A stretch of 64,000 nt of DNA from JBDTSW01 sp963799815. Lineage in GTDB: Bacteria > Actinomycetota > Thermoleophilia > Solirubrobacterales > 70-9. The DNA lies in NCBI GenBank assembly GCA_963799815.1, contig CAWCYG010000006.1, positions 186,001 to 250,000 on the forward strand, read 5' to 3'. The translations under genes and the position numbers were made by a program. The notes under the pieces were generated by a model. That model ran no database searches, was not told where the DNA came from, and saw nothing but the letters and a program-made list of their open reading frames with translations. Of this stretch, positions 52,181-62,010 are shown one piece after another; positions within the stretch are counted from its first letter, which is position 1; every line of letters starts with the position of its first letter.

Positions 52181-53785
52181 TTATGGATCCGGGAAGACCT
52201 GCGGGAAGCGGGTGTCGTTGAAGTCGCGGCCGAAGGAGCTCTGCGGGTAGTCGCCGGCGACGAAGCAGGGAGCGAAGGCAACACCTGTCTCTTCGCCGTT
52301 GTTGACCCCGTCCTGCGACTCGCCCAGCGCGAGCTCCTCCTCGTCCTGGGCCTCCGGCGAGTCCTCCGTGGTGCTCGGGCTGTAGTCGAGGTTGCGGCAG
52401 TCGAAGTTGGGGAAGATGCCCCTCGCCGCTGCAGTCGGGCCGGTGAGCCCGTTCGGGCCCAGGTACGCATTGCCGCGGTTCGTGTCGAGGCGGGTGGGAT
52501 GCGCGCCGATCGTCTCCAGGCCGAGATACCCGAGCTGACGCAGGTAGTGGCGGGCGGCCGGCTGTGTGGGGCTTGCCTCGACGGAGTTGGCGAGGGCGAC
52601 GCCCGGGCCCGCCATGAAGTCCGTGAGCGTTGCCTTCTGCGCCTCGAGGAAATCGAGCACCGGGTTGAAGTTGGCGAGGAACGGATCGAGCGACTCCAGA
52701 ACCGGCGCCAGACCGTTCAGGGAGCGCTCGAGCGCGGGCAGGCCCTCCCGCGAGACCTCGATCAGCACGTCGAGGTCCTCGAACAGGCTCTTCAAATTTG
52801 GCGAGAGCTGCCGCACGGAGCGCAGCGTCGGCGAGAGATCCTGCGCCACGGGAATCAGGTCCTGGATCAACGGACGCGTGTTGGCCTGGAACTCGTCCAG
52901 GCGCTCGAAGGTGAGCCGGGACTCGCGCTCGAACGTCGGCAGGATCTTGAACGACTGAGCCAGCGCCTCATCCTCGCTCGCGAGCGCCTCGAAGGTCTCA
53001 TTCGAGCCGGTGATCGCACCAGCCAGCGCCTGGTCCTGCGCGGTCAACGCTTCGAAGGTCGTGCCGGTGTCGCGAACCAGCCCCTTCAGCGCCGTCTTCT
53101 GGCGATCCAGGATCGCCAGCACCTCCGAAGCGTCCGTGACGAACGGACCGAGGTTGCCGAAGGCATCGTTTAAGTCCAGCCCGCGGCCCTCGATCGCGGC
53201 CGAGGAGCCCTCGAGCCAGCGCTGGAAGGAGAGTCGCGTCTGCTCGTCGAGGGCGTTGAAGATCTCGTCGATCTGGGTCGCGTCCTGGGTTTGCCCGACG
53301 CCCAGGGTCCCTCCCTCCTCCAGGGTCTCGACATCCTCGGACTCGGCGTCGGAGACTCCGGCCGCAGCGCCGACCGACACCGGCGCGGCCTTCGCCCCCT
53401 CCTCGGTGCCGGGGCTGAGCTCGATGTAAGTCTCCCCGAGCAGCGTCTTCTGCCGCAAGATCGCGCGGGCGTCCTCGGCGATCGGCGCGAACTCAGGGCG
53501 GATCTCCATCACGGCCTCCGTGGTGTCGTTGCCGGACACTCGGAACTCCTGCGGCGCAAGCGTGATCTCCTTGACCTTGCCCACGGAGACTCCGCCGATT
53601 CGCACGTCTGACTCCTGGGCGAGCGTCGTCGTCTCGGGGAAGTACGCCGAGACCTTGTAGCTCTCGGGCTTCAGCGGGACCGGCCCACCGAAGGCGATCC
53701 ACAGGAACAGGATCAGCCCGAAGCACGAAAGCGTGAAGCCCGCCGCGATCAGGATGCGCCCGATACTCGGCGCCTGCTTCTGCAT
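52181..53785 (-). CDS. Mce family protein, sixth gene of the operon
   Basis: A 534-aa Mce/MlaD-domain protein. One N-terminal membrane helix (IGRILIAAGFTLSCFGLILFLWIAFGG) is followed by an MlaD-type domain (YKVSAYFPETTTLAQESDVRIGGVSVGKVKEITL). A long helical, coiled-coil-like section (about residues 130-410) precedes a proline- and acid-rich tail. It should be the membrane-anchored tail of a lipid importer ring or tube. A TTA codon (205) is present. It starts 34 bases after the fifth gene. Confidence 0.88.
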   Translation of the reverse strand: MQKQAPSIGRILIAAGFTLSCFGLILFLWIAFGGPVPLKPESYKVSAYFPETTTLAQESDVRIGGVSVGKVKEITLAPQEFRVSGNDTTEAVMEIRPEFAPIAEDARAILRQKTLLGETYIELSPGTEEGAKAAPVSVGAAAGVSDAESEDVETLEEGGTLGVGQTQDATQIDEIFNALDEQTRLSFQRWLEGSSAAIEGRGLDLNDAFGNLGPFVTDASEVLAILDRQKTALKGLVRDTGTTFEALTAQDQALAGAITGSNETFEALASEDEALAQSFKILPTFERESRLTFERLDEFQANTRPLIQDLIPVAQDLSPTLRSVRQLSPNLKSLFEDLDVLIEVSREGLPALERSLNGLAPVLESLDPFLANFNPVLDFLEAQKATLTDFMAGPGVALANSVEASPTQPAARHYLRQLGYLGLETIGAHPTRLDTNRGNAYLGPNGLTGPTAAARGIFPNFDCRNLDYSPSTTEDSPEAQDEEELALGESQDGVNNGEETGVAFAPCFVAGDYPQSSFGRDFNDTRFPQVFPDP

Positions 53786-53819
53786 CAGCCGCTCACCGCC
53801 TCGTCAAAAGACGCCGGCC

Positions 53820-55214
53820 TCATGAGCAGACCCCTCCGGCGTTCAGCAGCGGACCGAGACCGGTGACGATGCTCCGGACCTGCTGCTGGACGAACTCCTG
53901 GACCATCTGCGGATCGCCCACGGGGAAATCCGGGATCAGGGCCGTGTCCGGTCCGCCGGTGACGATGTTCCGCAGCTGGTCGCAGCCCGCGGTGAAGTAG
54001 ATCCGACGGAACGGGCCGTTGCCATCGGCCGTGTTGAAGACCAGGTTGCCGTTGTGACCGAGCCAGCCGAGCCAGTACAGGTAGCCCTCGTCCCGCCCGT
54101 CCGCACAGACGTCCCCGGGGCAGTCCTCGGCGCCATCGGGGTTGTACGCAGCCATGTTGCCGAGCCTGTTGATCTTCTTCCCGATCGTGGTCAGGCGGGG
54201 CGCAGCGGTCGAGTAGCGGGCGGCAGCCCGACGCAGGTCGGGGATCGGCTCGCGAGCCGAGCGCACGAACGGCCGGATCTCATCCCGAACCACGGGCGTC
54301 GCAGCGGAGGCCAGGCTCTCCAGCGATGTGTTCGCCTCATCGAGGTTGCGGGCGAAGGGCCGCAGGTCGTTGAACGTTGGCCCGAGAACGCTCGCGAAGG
54401 AGGAAACCTCGTTGAGCGTGCTCTCGGCCTGCGCCAGTGTCGGGCCGAGGAGCTCGACCCCGCGACGGACGCTCGGATCCTGCTCTGCGATGGCGCCCAG
54501 CGCGGAGTTGGAGGTCGAGACCAACTCAACCAGGTCCTCATCGGCCTCGGCGACGCGGCCCGTCAACACCCGGAAGTTGTGCACGAGGTTGCGGAGGTTC
54601 TGCTGGCGCGAAGCCACTTCGCGAGAGAGCTCCTTCAGCGACCGGTTGATGGGCCCGATGCCGCCGAGCAGCTTGCCCAGCTCCTGATCGCGGCCATCGA
54701 GCCCCTTGCCGGCGCCCACGAGCAGCATCCGCAGGTACGCCTGCGTGTCCGAATCGAGCGCCTCGAGGATCTCGTCGAGCGACGTATCGGGCGCCGTGTT
54801 CGAGACCGGGACGACCTCCCCCTCCTCATACTCGCCCGCGGCCTTGGTGCCCGGGTCGAGCTCGAAGAACATGTCCTTGAGGCCGGTCGTCGGACGCATG
54901 AGCAGCGTTGCGTCGCGGTAGACCGGCAGGAACTCCCGGTCGATCGCGAAGGTGACGACGCCGACCCCGTTCTCGACCTCGACCGCCGAAACGTCGCCCA
55001 CTCGCACTCCTGCGACCCGAATGGTCTGGCCCTGGCCGGGAACGACGGCCTGGGCCGTCTCGAACTCGGCCTTCAGCTCGAACGGCCTCTCCTCGAGGAT
55101 CGGGATGCGAAGGCGCTGCTCCTGCAGGATGTAGAGCGAGACTCCCGCCGCCACCACGAACAGGACGGCGACGGCGATGAAATCGCGCAGGTGCTTGCGG
55201 ATCACGGTGCCCAT
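53820..55214 (-). CDS. Mce family protein, fifth gene of the operon
   Basis: A 464-aa Mce protein. The N-terminal helix (FIAVAVLFVVAAGVSLYILQEQ) leads into an MlaD-like domain (FELKAEFETAQAVVPGQGQTIRVAGVRVGDVSAVEV). The helical middle part ends near SARLTTIGKKINRLGN-like sequence, and the tail has several cysteines (EDCPGDVCADG, AGCDQLRN, GGVCS). The start overlaps the previous stop by TGATG. No lipobox is seen at any of the operon's N-termini. Confidence 0.88.
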   Translation of the reverse strand: MGTVIRKHLRDFIAVAVLFVVAAGVSLYILQEQRLRIPILEERPFELKAEFETAQAVVPGQGQTIRVAGVRVGDVSAVEVENGVGVVTFAIDREFLPVYRDATLLMRPTTGLKDMFFELDPGTKAAGEYEEGEVVPVSNTAPDTSLDEILEALDSDTQAYLRMLLVGAGKGLDGRDQELGKLLGGIGPINRSLKELSREVASRQQNLRNLVHNFRVLTGRVAEADEDLVELVSTSNSALGAIAEQDPSVRRGVELLGPTLAQAESTLNEVSSFASVLGPTFNDLRPFARNLDEANTSLESLASAATPVVRDEIRPFVRSAREPIPDLRRAAARYSTAAPRLTTIGKKINRLGNMAAYNPDGAEDCPGDVCADGRDEGYLYWLGWLGHNGNLVFNTADGNGPFRRIYFTAGCDQLRNIVTGGPDTALIPDFPVGDPQMVQEFVQQQVRSIVTGLGPLLNAGGVCS

Positions 55215-56902
55215 CAGCGCCCCACCTGCTTGCCGGCATCGCCGAGGCCCTCGTAGAACTGCTGAGACAGCTCGTCCGCCTGCTCCAGCTTCCCGGCCTC
55301 GAGCAGGCTCTGGAGCTCGCGCCCCCGCGCGCCCAGCGCCTCCAGGCCGTCGGCACCCTCGAACGCCTCGGCGAGCTGGTCGGCTGGGCTCACCGCGGCC
55401 GCCTGCGTCTGCTCCGGGCCGTTCGTGAGGCCCGCGGAGAGATCAGGCTGCGCCTGGCGCTCGCAGGGGCTGCCGGGCCTAAACGGCGTCTTCGCCGAGT
55501 CCTCGATCCCAGGCGTGGCGCCCATGATCGGGAAGTCGGTGAGCCCGAAGGCATCCTGGCTTGTCGTGTCGCCGGCCGCCTCGGGGGCCTGGGGGAAGGT
55601 CACGGTGTTGGTCCCGCCGCCCGCTTCGACGCGGATGTACTGGCCGTTCGCATCGCCGGAGCGGCTCTCTCCCGAGAGCCCGAGCAGGCCGAAGGCGGTC
55701 GTCTCGGAGACGGTGCCGTGGGTCTCATGCGGATAGCCGGCAGGGGGGTCAACCGTGTCGTTGGCCCAGGGGATCACGACCTCGTTGAAGCAACTCGAAA
55801 GGGCCCGCGACTCGTTCAGGAACGGGATCGTTCGCCGCGTCAGCAGGGCGAGGTCGGGCACGGTCGGGCGAAGGTCTCCCACCAGCCCGCGTAGCTCGTC
55901 CTCGGAGACGAGCTGGCGAACCTGGCTGATGAAGGGGGTGGCCGCCTGGAGCGTGGGAGCGGTGGACCGCACACCGGGCAGCGCCTCGCGCGAGAACGCG
56001 CGCAGCGGCGGGAAGGCATCGTTTAAGTTGGCGAACGCCGGGTCCGCGGCGTCCATCACGTCGGGCAGCTTGGCGATCGCCTGCTCGAGCGATGCCGACT
56101 CGGCGGCGAACGAACCTGTGACCGTTCGGAAGTTCGTGACCAGTCCCTGGAGCTCCGCCTCGTTGTGTCCGAGCGCGGCGACGACCCGGTCGAGGTTGCG
56201 GATCAGGCCCGAGAGGTCGTGCGCCTCCTTGCCGAGCAGAGCATCGTTTACCTGCGAGGTGTACTTCCCGGCTCCGCCCGCCGAGCGGTGAAGCTCCTGA
56301 AAGCCCTCGGCGCCTCCGTACTTGATGAACGCGTTGCCGAGCTGGTCGAGCAGCGTCTGCAGGTCCGCGCGGACGTCGGACTGAAGCGTGGTGAGAACCT
56401 GGTCGATCTGCACCGAGGTCGAGGTCTGGTTGATGGGGAAGACGTGGTCCTCGCTCACCTCCGGGGCGTTCGGGCTCCCGGGCCGAAGATCCACGAACAA
56501 ATTCCCCTCGAGGAAGAGACGCGGGCGCAGCTGCATCTGCGCGTCCTCCTTCAAGGGAAGGGCGTCCTCTGAGAGGCTCATGGTCACGACCGCGGCCTGC
56601 TGGCCCGAGCTCGGATCGCTTGGAAGCGGGTTCTGCCCCGTCTTCGCCTGGGCCAGGAGCTCCTCGTTCTCCGAGGTCAGGCTCTCGACCGCCGTGATCT
56701 CGCCCACCTCCACCCCTGCGATGCGCACCGGTGCGTTCGTGCGCAGGTTCTGCGCCGTCTGGAACACGGCCTGGACCTCGTAGGGGTCGTCCCAGGGCAG
56801 CTTCTTCGTGTAGGCGACGAAGGCGCCCACGGCGATGACGACGATCAGGATCACGCCGATCGCCCAGTTCGGCAGGCGGCGCTTTTGACCCGACGACCTC
56901 AT
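55214..56902 (-). CDS. Mce family protein, fourth gene of the operon
   Basis: A 562-aa Mce protein (ATG 56902; ATGA overlap with the third gene). WAIGVILIVVIAVGAFVAYTKKLPW is the membrane helix and YEVQAVFQTAQNLRTNAPVRIAGVEVGEITAVESL the MlaD strand region. It has a long helical middle and a C-terminal tail after about residue 400 with helical repeats (LAEAFEGADGLEALGARGRELQSLL). TTA codon 293 encodes the Leu of NLNDAF. Function as above: lipid-uptake machinery component. Confidence 0.88.
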   Translation of the reverse strand: MRSSGQKRRLPNWAIGVILIVVIAVGAFVAYTKKLPWDDPYEVQAVFQTAQNLRTNAPVRIAGVEVGEITAVESLTSENEELLAQAKTGQNPLPSDPSSGQQAAVVTMSLSEDALPLKEDAQMQLRPRLFLEGNLFVDLRPGSPNAPEVSEDHVFPINQTSTSVQIDQVLTTLQSDVRADLQTLLDQLGNAFIKYGGAEGFQELHRSAGGAGKYTSQVNDALLGKEAHDLSGLIRNLDRVVAALGHNEAELQGLVTNFRTVTGSFAAESASLEQAIAKLPDVMDAADPAFANLNDAFPPLRAFSREALPGVRSTAPTLQAATPFISQVRQLVSEDELRGLVGDLRPTVPDLALLTRRTIPFLNESRALSSCFNEVVIPWANDTVDPPAGYPHETHGTVSETTAFGLLGLSGESRSGDANGQYIRVEAGGGTNTVTFPQAPEAAGDTTSQDAFGLTDFPIMGATPGIEDSAKTPFRPGSPCERQAQPDLSAGLTNGPEQTQAAAVSPADQLAEAFEGADGLEALGARGRELQSLLEAGKLEQADELSQQFYEGLGDAGKQVGR

Positions 56903-58653
56903 GGCGTGAAGCCCTCCTGTTGCCACGAGAGCGGCGTGCGGCTGGGGTTGACGGTGTATCGGGACTGGCGCTCTGAGTCCTGTGTCCAGAAGGACGTTGT
57001 GGGCCCTCGCGTGCCCGGCAGGTCGCCCACCAGGTGCGCCGGGTTCTCCACCTTCTGGCCGGGCAAAAGCTCCGCGCCCGTCACAGGCGCGTAGCCGTTC
57101 TGACCCGCCTGGCAGTCCTCCTGGCCCGCGGGCGCAGGCAGCTGCCCGCTCGGCGCGTAGAACTGGCCGTTCAGGATCGGAAGCTCGTACGGCTTGAAGA
57201 CCCCTTCGGTGTCCTTGCCGTTCGCCTGAACCCCGGAGTAACCGGCAACCGGCGTCTGGACGTCACCGCCCACCTCGATCGTCCCCAGGTCGGGGATGGG
57301 CCCGCCGCCATCCGGGTCGCCGACGACGAACCGCTCTGGGCCCATCGGGAAATCAGTCAGCGCTTGGCGGAACGAGTAGCCGACCTGGTCGCGATCGGAA
57401 AGCGCGTTCGGCAGGTGGGTGAAGAAGTAGTTGAAGTAGTTGCAGGCGGTCTGGGCCGGCACCGCGTGGCGCGCCAGCGGATAGGCGATGTTGAACGTCT
57501 CCTCGAGCCGCATCAGCGAGGTCCGCGTGCTCGGCTGCTCGACCAGCTCTTCGAGCTCGACGAGCGCGTCCTCGAGGCGCATGTTCATCTCGACCGAGCG
57601 CTCCAGGACCGGGGTCCCGGTTTCGATCGCGTCGTTCAGCGTCGGCAGCGTGATGCGCAGGTCCGACACACCAGGGCTGAGCTCGCGCGAGAGGGTCGTG
57701 AAATCGCGCAGGAACGGCTGCTGCCGCGGCAGTGTCTCGATGCCCTTCTTAAGGGTCGGGACGCCCTCGGAGATCGTTGCCTTGAGGGCCTCGGGGTCGG
57801 AGGAGATCGCCCTGAACGTGGTCGCCATGAAGGTGAAGAGCTCGGCCTGCTCCTCCGCGACCGGCGCCACGATCTCGGCGGCGCGGCCTAGCGCCGGGAA
57901 CAAGCGCCGGAACCGGGTGGAGGGCTCGATCAGCGCGTCGGAGACCGGCTTTAGGTGGACCAGGAGCGGCCGCAGGTTCTCGACCGCCTGGTTCAGCGAG
58001 TAGCCGCGGCCGGCGAAGGCGTTCCCGAAGCCCTCCAGGCTCGCGCGCGAGTTCGCGCGCGTCGGCCCGTCGAAGGTGTTGTTGATGTCGTCGAACTCGG
58101 TCTGTGGCTGGAAACAGCCGTTTCCCGCCGCGCCGGTGGCAGCTGGGTCGTCGGCGCTCGCGGGGAGCCCACAGACCGCGTCGTCGTCGGTCCCGTCGAA
58201 GGCATAGCCCTCCGGCGCACCGGCTCCGTTGCCCCGGACGACCTCCAGGTACTTGAGGCCGAATGCGGAGCGGTAGCGGACGCGGAAGATCGAGTCCTTG
58301 GGGAGCGGCTCCGCCGACTTGTCAAGCTTCAGGTTGACGCGCGCCACGACGCCGCCGGTGTCGTCCGATACGGCCACCTCGCCGGTGTCCGCCGTCGTGT
58401 TCGCGCCCTGCTCCAGTACGGGCTCGATCGACTCGACGACACCCACTCGGTGACCGCCGATTCGGACCTCGTTGTTGGTGGTCAGCCGTGCCGCGTTCGG
58501 CACCTCGACGGAGACGCGATAGACGGGCACGAACGGCAGCCCGTTGTTCGCGTTATAGGCCAGGAACACGGCGACGATGGCGATCAGCACCGTGACCGCG
58601 CCGACCATCGTCGGCGAGGCTGCGAGCGTCTGGGCTGCGCTGCGCTTCCTCAT
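56899..58653 (-). CDS. Mce family protein, third gene of the operon
   Basis: A 584-aa Mce protein. The N-terminal helix is TMVGAVTVLIAIVAVFLAY. The MlaD domain YRVSVEVPNAARLTTNNEVRIGGHRVGVVESI carries an insertion of about 25 residues (EQGANTTADTGEVAVSDDTGG) and later a Cys-containing loop (AVCGLPASADDPAATGAAGNGC). The helical domain is followed by a long glycine/proline-rich C-terminal tail. The stop overlaps the next start (ATGA). Confidence 0.88.
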   Translation of the reverse strand: MRKRSAAQTLAASPTMVGAVTVLIAIVAVFLAYNANNGLPFVPVYRVSVEVPNAARLTTNNEVRIGGHRVGVVESIEPVLEQGANTTADTGEVAVSDDTGGVVARVNLKLDKSAEPLPKDSIFRVRYRSAFGLKYLEVVRGNGAGAPEGYAFDGTDDDAVCGLPASADDPAATGAAGNGCFQPQTEFDDINNTFDGPTRANSRASLEGFGNAFAGRGYSLNQAVENLRPLLVHLKPVSDALIEPSTRFRRLFPALGRAAEIVAPVAEEQAELFTFMATTFRAISSDPEALKATISEGVPTLKKGIETLPRQQPFLRDFTTLSRELSPGVSDLRITLPTLNDAIETGTPVLERSVEMNMRLEDALVELEELVEQPSTRTSLMRLEETFNIAYPLARHAVPAQTACNYFNYFFTHLPNALSDRDQVGYSFRQALTDFPMGPERFVVGDPDGGGPIPDLGTIEVGGDVQTPVAGYSGVQANGKDTEGVFKPYELPILNGQFYAPSGQLPAPAGQEDCQAGQNGYAPVTGAELLPGQKVENPAHLVGDLPGTRGPTTSFWTQDSERQSRYTVNPSRTPLSWQQEGFTP

Positions 58654-60500
58654 GGCCCCAAGATGAAGTCGAGGACATCGTTGACGCCGCCGCCACCGCC
58701 GCCGCCGCTTCCGCCGCCGCCGCCACCGCCGCCGCCAGCGCCGCCGAGGTTGCCGAGCGGGCCACCGCCACCGCTTCCGCCGCCGCCGCCGCCGAGCTGG
58801 TTGCGAAGGTCACGGATGCGGTCTTGGAGCCTCGGTGGCAGGTTGTCGATGACGCCGGGGGGCAGGTCCAGCAGATCGTCGATGTCGACACCGTCGGGAA
58901 GCTGCCCGCCCGGGAGGTTCGGGAGGCCCGGCAGTCCCGGCGCGCCCGAGCCGGGAGCCCCGGAAGCGGTGGCGCCCTGAGAGCCCGTGCCGCCGCCGTC
59001 ACCGCTGGCTCGCCGTTGCGGGCTGCGCTGGCCGGCGGGGTTGCAGAGGGCGAGAGCTTCGGCGGGCTCTGTGCCGCCCGGGCAGACCGACGGGTCGTAG
59101 GGCCCGAGATCGAGGTCCTGGTTTAGGCCTGGCTGATTGGGTCCGAGCCAGCCGATGCAGTCCTCGATCTCCTCGAACGCGGTGGTGAAGCCGCCGCCCT
59201 CGGCCGGAAGCCCCGGCGTACCGTCGATCTCGTTGCCCGGCCCGGCCGGCGTGCCGTTTGAGGTCACGAAGTCGCGGCCCGTGGTGAAGCGGCCGCACTC
59301 GCCGGAGAAGATGTAGTAGAGGCTGAAGTGCAGCAGGTGACCCACCTGGTCGAACTGGTTGACCGCCCCGGCCTGGTAGTAGCCGTAGTTGAGAAGCCCC
59401 TCGAGCCCGGTGTAGCCGGCGCGATCCGGATCGCCCGTGTCCTCCGCCGCGCGAGTGTCCTCCTCGACCGCGCGCGCGGGATCGTCGACGTCGCGTACGA
59501 AGTCAGCGAGGAACTCGCCGCTCGCCGTAGCGTTGCGGCCCGAATCGGCGAGTTGGTCGATCTCCTCGCGCCCCTGGCGCAACGCCCTCGTGCCGACCTG
59601 CGATGCCTCGCCGAGGCTCTCCAGCGAGTCCTCGGTTGCAGAGTTGAACGACGGCAGGTTCAGCACCAGCTGGTTGAGGCCGGGCGCCGAGGCACGAAGG
59701 TCGGTCAAGACGGGCGTCTGTACGCGGGCGAGGTTCTCGAGGTCGGCCAGGGTGGGCTGCAGCTCGACCAAGAAGTCGTCGAGCAGGGCGAAGTCCTGCG
59801 AGAGGTCCTCGCGGCGCTCCGCGGAGGCGGCGGCGGTGTCACGAGCCTCCTGGATGAAGGCGACCACGTCCTCGCGGCGCTGCGTGAGGCGGGCGATGAT
59901 CCGGTCCGAGTCGACGTTCAGGTCGCGGATGATCCGGTTCTGGTCGCCCATGACGTCAAGGACCTTCCGGAGCTGAGTCAGGGCCGGAGCGCCAAGCCGG
60001 ATCGCCTCGTTCAGGTTCTCTGGGTTGCCTGCAAGCGCGGTGCCGAACTCGTTGATCAGAAGCTGGAGCCGGCGCTTGTACGGCTCGCGCAGAGTGTTTT
60101 GGACCAAGTCCGGCTGGACGGTCTGACTCACCTGGCTCGCCGGGATATCCGGGTCCTCGGGGTCACCCGAGGGCTCGATCTCAGGGCCATCGGGGGTACA
60201 GTCGATGAAGTACTCGGCGATCAGCGACTGGGGCTCCGTCTCGCACGTGGACTCCTCTCCGAGCACGGAGAGCGGACCGGAGAGGCTGACTTCGACGACC
60301 GCGCGCTTGGCGGAGTTCACGTCGAGCGCCGTGACGGTGCCGGCGTTGACACCCGCCACCCGCACGTCGGATCCCTCGACGATGCCGAAGGCGTTGTACA
60401 TCTCGATCAGGTAGGTGTGCTCGTCGTCGGAGCTCGCGGGCACAGCGAGGGCCGCCACGCCTGCGGCAACGACGGAGAGGATCAGCGCGATGCGCCTCAC
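58650..60500 (-). CDS. Mce family protein with glycine-rich C-terminus, second gene of the operon
   Basis: A 616-aa Mce protein starting at a GTG overlapping the first gene (GTGA, 60497-60500). The N-terminus RRIALILSVVAAGVAALAVPAS is a signal or anchor. The MlaD region is YLIEMYNAFGIVEGSDVRVAGVNAGTVTALDV. Residues about 530-616 form an extraordinary low-complexity tail with runs of five to nine glycines interrupted by Ser, Pro, Leu and Asn, ending in GVNDVLDFILGP. The tail is not part of known Mce folds. Longer frames upstream are shadows. Confidence 0.87.
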   Translation of the reverse strand: MRRIALILSVVAAGVAALAVPASSDDEHTYLIEMYNAFGIVEGSDVRVAGVNAGTVTALDVNSAKRAVVEVSLSGPLSVLGEESTCETEPQSLIAEYFIDCTPDGPEIEPSGDPEDPDIPASQVSQTVQPDLVQNTLREPYKRRLQLLINEFGTALAGNPENLNEAIRLGAPALTQLRKVLDVMGDQNRIIRDLNVDSDRIIARLTQRREDVVAFIQEARDTAAASAERREDLSQDFALLDDFLVELQPTLADLENLARVQTPVLTDLRASAPGLNQLVLNLPSFNSATEDSLESLGEASQVGTRALRQGREEIDQLADSGRNATASGEFLADFVRDVDDPARAVEEDTRAAEDTGDPDRAGYTGLEGLLNYGYYQAGAVNQFDQVGHLLHFSLYYIFSGECGRFTTGRDFVTSNGTPAGPGNEIDGTPGLPAEGGGFTTAFEEIEDCIGWLGPNQPGLNQDLDLGPYDPSVCPGGTEPAEALALCNPAGQRSPQRRASGDGGGTGSQGATASGAPGSGAPGLPGLPNLPGGQLPDGVDIDDLLDLPPGVIDNLPPRLQDRIRDLRNQLGGGGGGSGGGGPLGNLGGAGGGGGGGGGSGGGGGGGVNDVLDFILGP

Positions 60501-61951
60501 GGCTGCTCCAGCAGGTCCGAGGGATCGCACGCGACCCCGTCGTCGTAGGGAACCCCACCAGGGGGCTCCAAGCCACTGGGCACGACCCGCTCGTTCGTTC
60601 CGGGGCAGCGCTCGTCGAGGTTCGTCTGCACGATGCCGCCTGAGATCAGGTCCTCCGGCGAGACCGGGTCGGTGAGCACGGGGGCGGCGGGGGTGCTGTT
60701 CGAGACCGTGAACTGGTTTAAGGTCGTGGCGATCCGGCCGACGCCACCCATCGCGTCGATGTATCCCGGGTGCGAGAAGTCGTCGAACCAGCCGACCAGC
60801 TCGGGCGTGTATGGCCGGAAGTTTGAGAGGATCGGGTTGCCGTTGCGAAGCGCGCACGTCGACTCCCCGAAGGCGCCCTGGGAGTAGTCGTCGTCCTCGG
60901 CCGAGGCGAAGTCGCTCTGCGGGTCCGAGCCGCACCCTGGTGCCCCGGAGCCGACCCCCGCCTCGGCCAGGGGCACCTGGAGGCGAGTGAGCTCGATCAG
61001 GTCGTTGTCCCGCCCGGAGCGTCTGACGATGGCATCGAGATCGCGGATAGTGGGCACCGCGTCTGCGGTTGCGGCGCGCAGCTCGGGCAGGAAGCGCTGG
61101 AGCTCGATCGCCGCGGGCTTCGCGGCGTCGACAAGCGGGTCGACGTCGTCGAGCGCGGCCCGCAGGTTCACGAAGGTCGTGTTCGCCGAGCGCATGAAGT
61201 CGGGGAACTTCGAGATCGCCTCGGCCAGCGCACGCTTCTGCCTGCCGATCGCGCTCATCATCACGTCGAGGTTGCCCACGAGCGCCGTGATGTCGGGAGC
61301 CCGCTCGGCGAGCGCGCCGGAGAGCTTCGCGCCATCGACGATGAGGCGCTCGAGGGCTCGCTCGTCGTAGCTGAGCTCACCGAAGAGCCGGCGCGAGGTG
61401 GAGAGGAAGGGGTTCAGGTACTTGAACCCCTCGTTGGCCTGCTCGGAGACGCCGTCATAGGAGATCTCAAAGCCCTGGATGACGTGCTTGAAGTCCTCCA
61501 CTGTCTTGGGATCGAGCGTGTTGAAGACCTCGTCGAGGTCGACCTCGGAGACGGTCTCGGACTGCGAGAGCGTGCCGCCGGCGTGAATCTCGGCGCCGCC
61601 GTCGCCCTCAGGCGGGATCGTGAGCTGCACCTGACGGTTGGCGACGCCGGAGAGCGAGTAGGAGCGGACCGTGGCGACCGTGCCTCGCTCGAGCGGGGCG
61701 TAGTCAGAGCCGACGCTGAACGTGACCAGCGCTTGGCCATCGTCGCCGAGAGTGATCTCGCTGACCGAGCCGACGGCAACGCCGCCGACGATCACCTCGT
61801 TGCCCGGCACCAGCTGGCTCGCGTTCTCGAACTCGGCGGTGACCTCGTACTCGGAGCCCCCGCCGCCCCGAACAAGCATGACCACGACCACCACGACGAC
61901 GCCAAGCGCCACCAGCGCGGCGATCCTGCCAAGGGCGGTCGACCCTCTCAA
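60497..61951 (-). CDS. Mce family protein, first gene of the operon
   Basis: A 484-aa Mce protein. The open frame continues to TTG 62047, but a TTGACA/TAGCTT promoter lies inside that extension and its codons are GC-poor at position three. I therefore start at TTG 61951, preceded by AAGGGG and GAAGG. GTG 62020 is another option. The N-terminal helix is RIAALVALGVVVVVVVMLV and the MlaD domain YEVTAEFENASQLVPGNEVIVGGVAVGSVSEITL. TTA occurs at codon 411. The downstream gene overlaps by GTGA. Confidence 0.85.
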   Translation of the reverse strand: MRGSTALGRIAALVALGVVVVVVVMLVRGGGGSEYEVTAEFENASQLVPGNEVIVGGVAVGSVSEITLGDDGQALVTFSVGSDYAPLERGTVATVRSYSLSGVANRQVQLTIPPEGDGGAEIHAGGTLSQSETVSEVDLDEVFNTLDPKTVEDFKHVIQGFEISYDGVSEQANEGFKYLNPFLSTSRRLFGELSYDERALERLIVDGAKLSGALAERAPDITALVGNLDVMMSAIGRQKRALAEAISKFPDFMRSANTTFVNLRAALDDVDPLVDAAKPAAIELQRFLPELRAATADAVPTIRDLDAIVRRSGRDNDLIELTRLQVPLAEAGVGSGAPGCGSDPQSDFASAEDDDYSQGAFGESTCALRNGNPILSNFRPYTPELVGWFDDFSHPGYIDAMGGVGRIATTLNQFTVSNSTPAAPVLTDPVSPEDLISGGIVQTNLDERCPGTNERVVPSGLEPPGGVPYDDGVACDPSDLLEQP

Positions 61952-62010
61952 ACCTTCCCGTACCCCTTCATCTCGAGCGCCGAAGCGCGCGGCCCCATCG
62001 CCGCGCTTCG

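Noticed and set aside
53160..56030. Shared AGGCATCGTTTAAGT stretch in two mce genes as a DNA repeat
   Set aside because: Both copies encode the homologous LNDAF segment in the same frame, so protein homology explains it.
58670..58800. Possible CRISPR or tandem repeat array
   Set aside because: Irregular GCC/CCG-type trinucleotide runs encoding poly-glycine at the end of a mce gene. No spacers.
61930..61975. Seven-codon ORF (MKGYGKV) overlapping the TTG start of the first mce gene
   Set aside because: It overlaps by TTGA and could be a coupling ORF, but it is too short to support without data.
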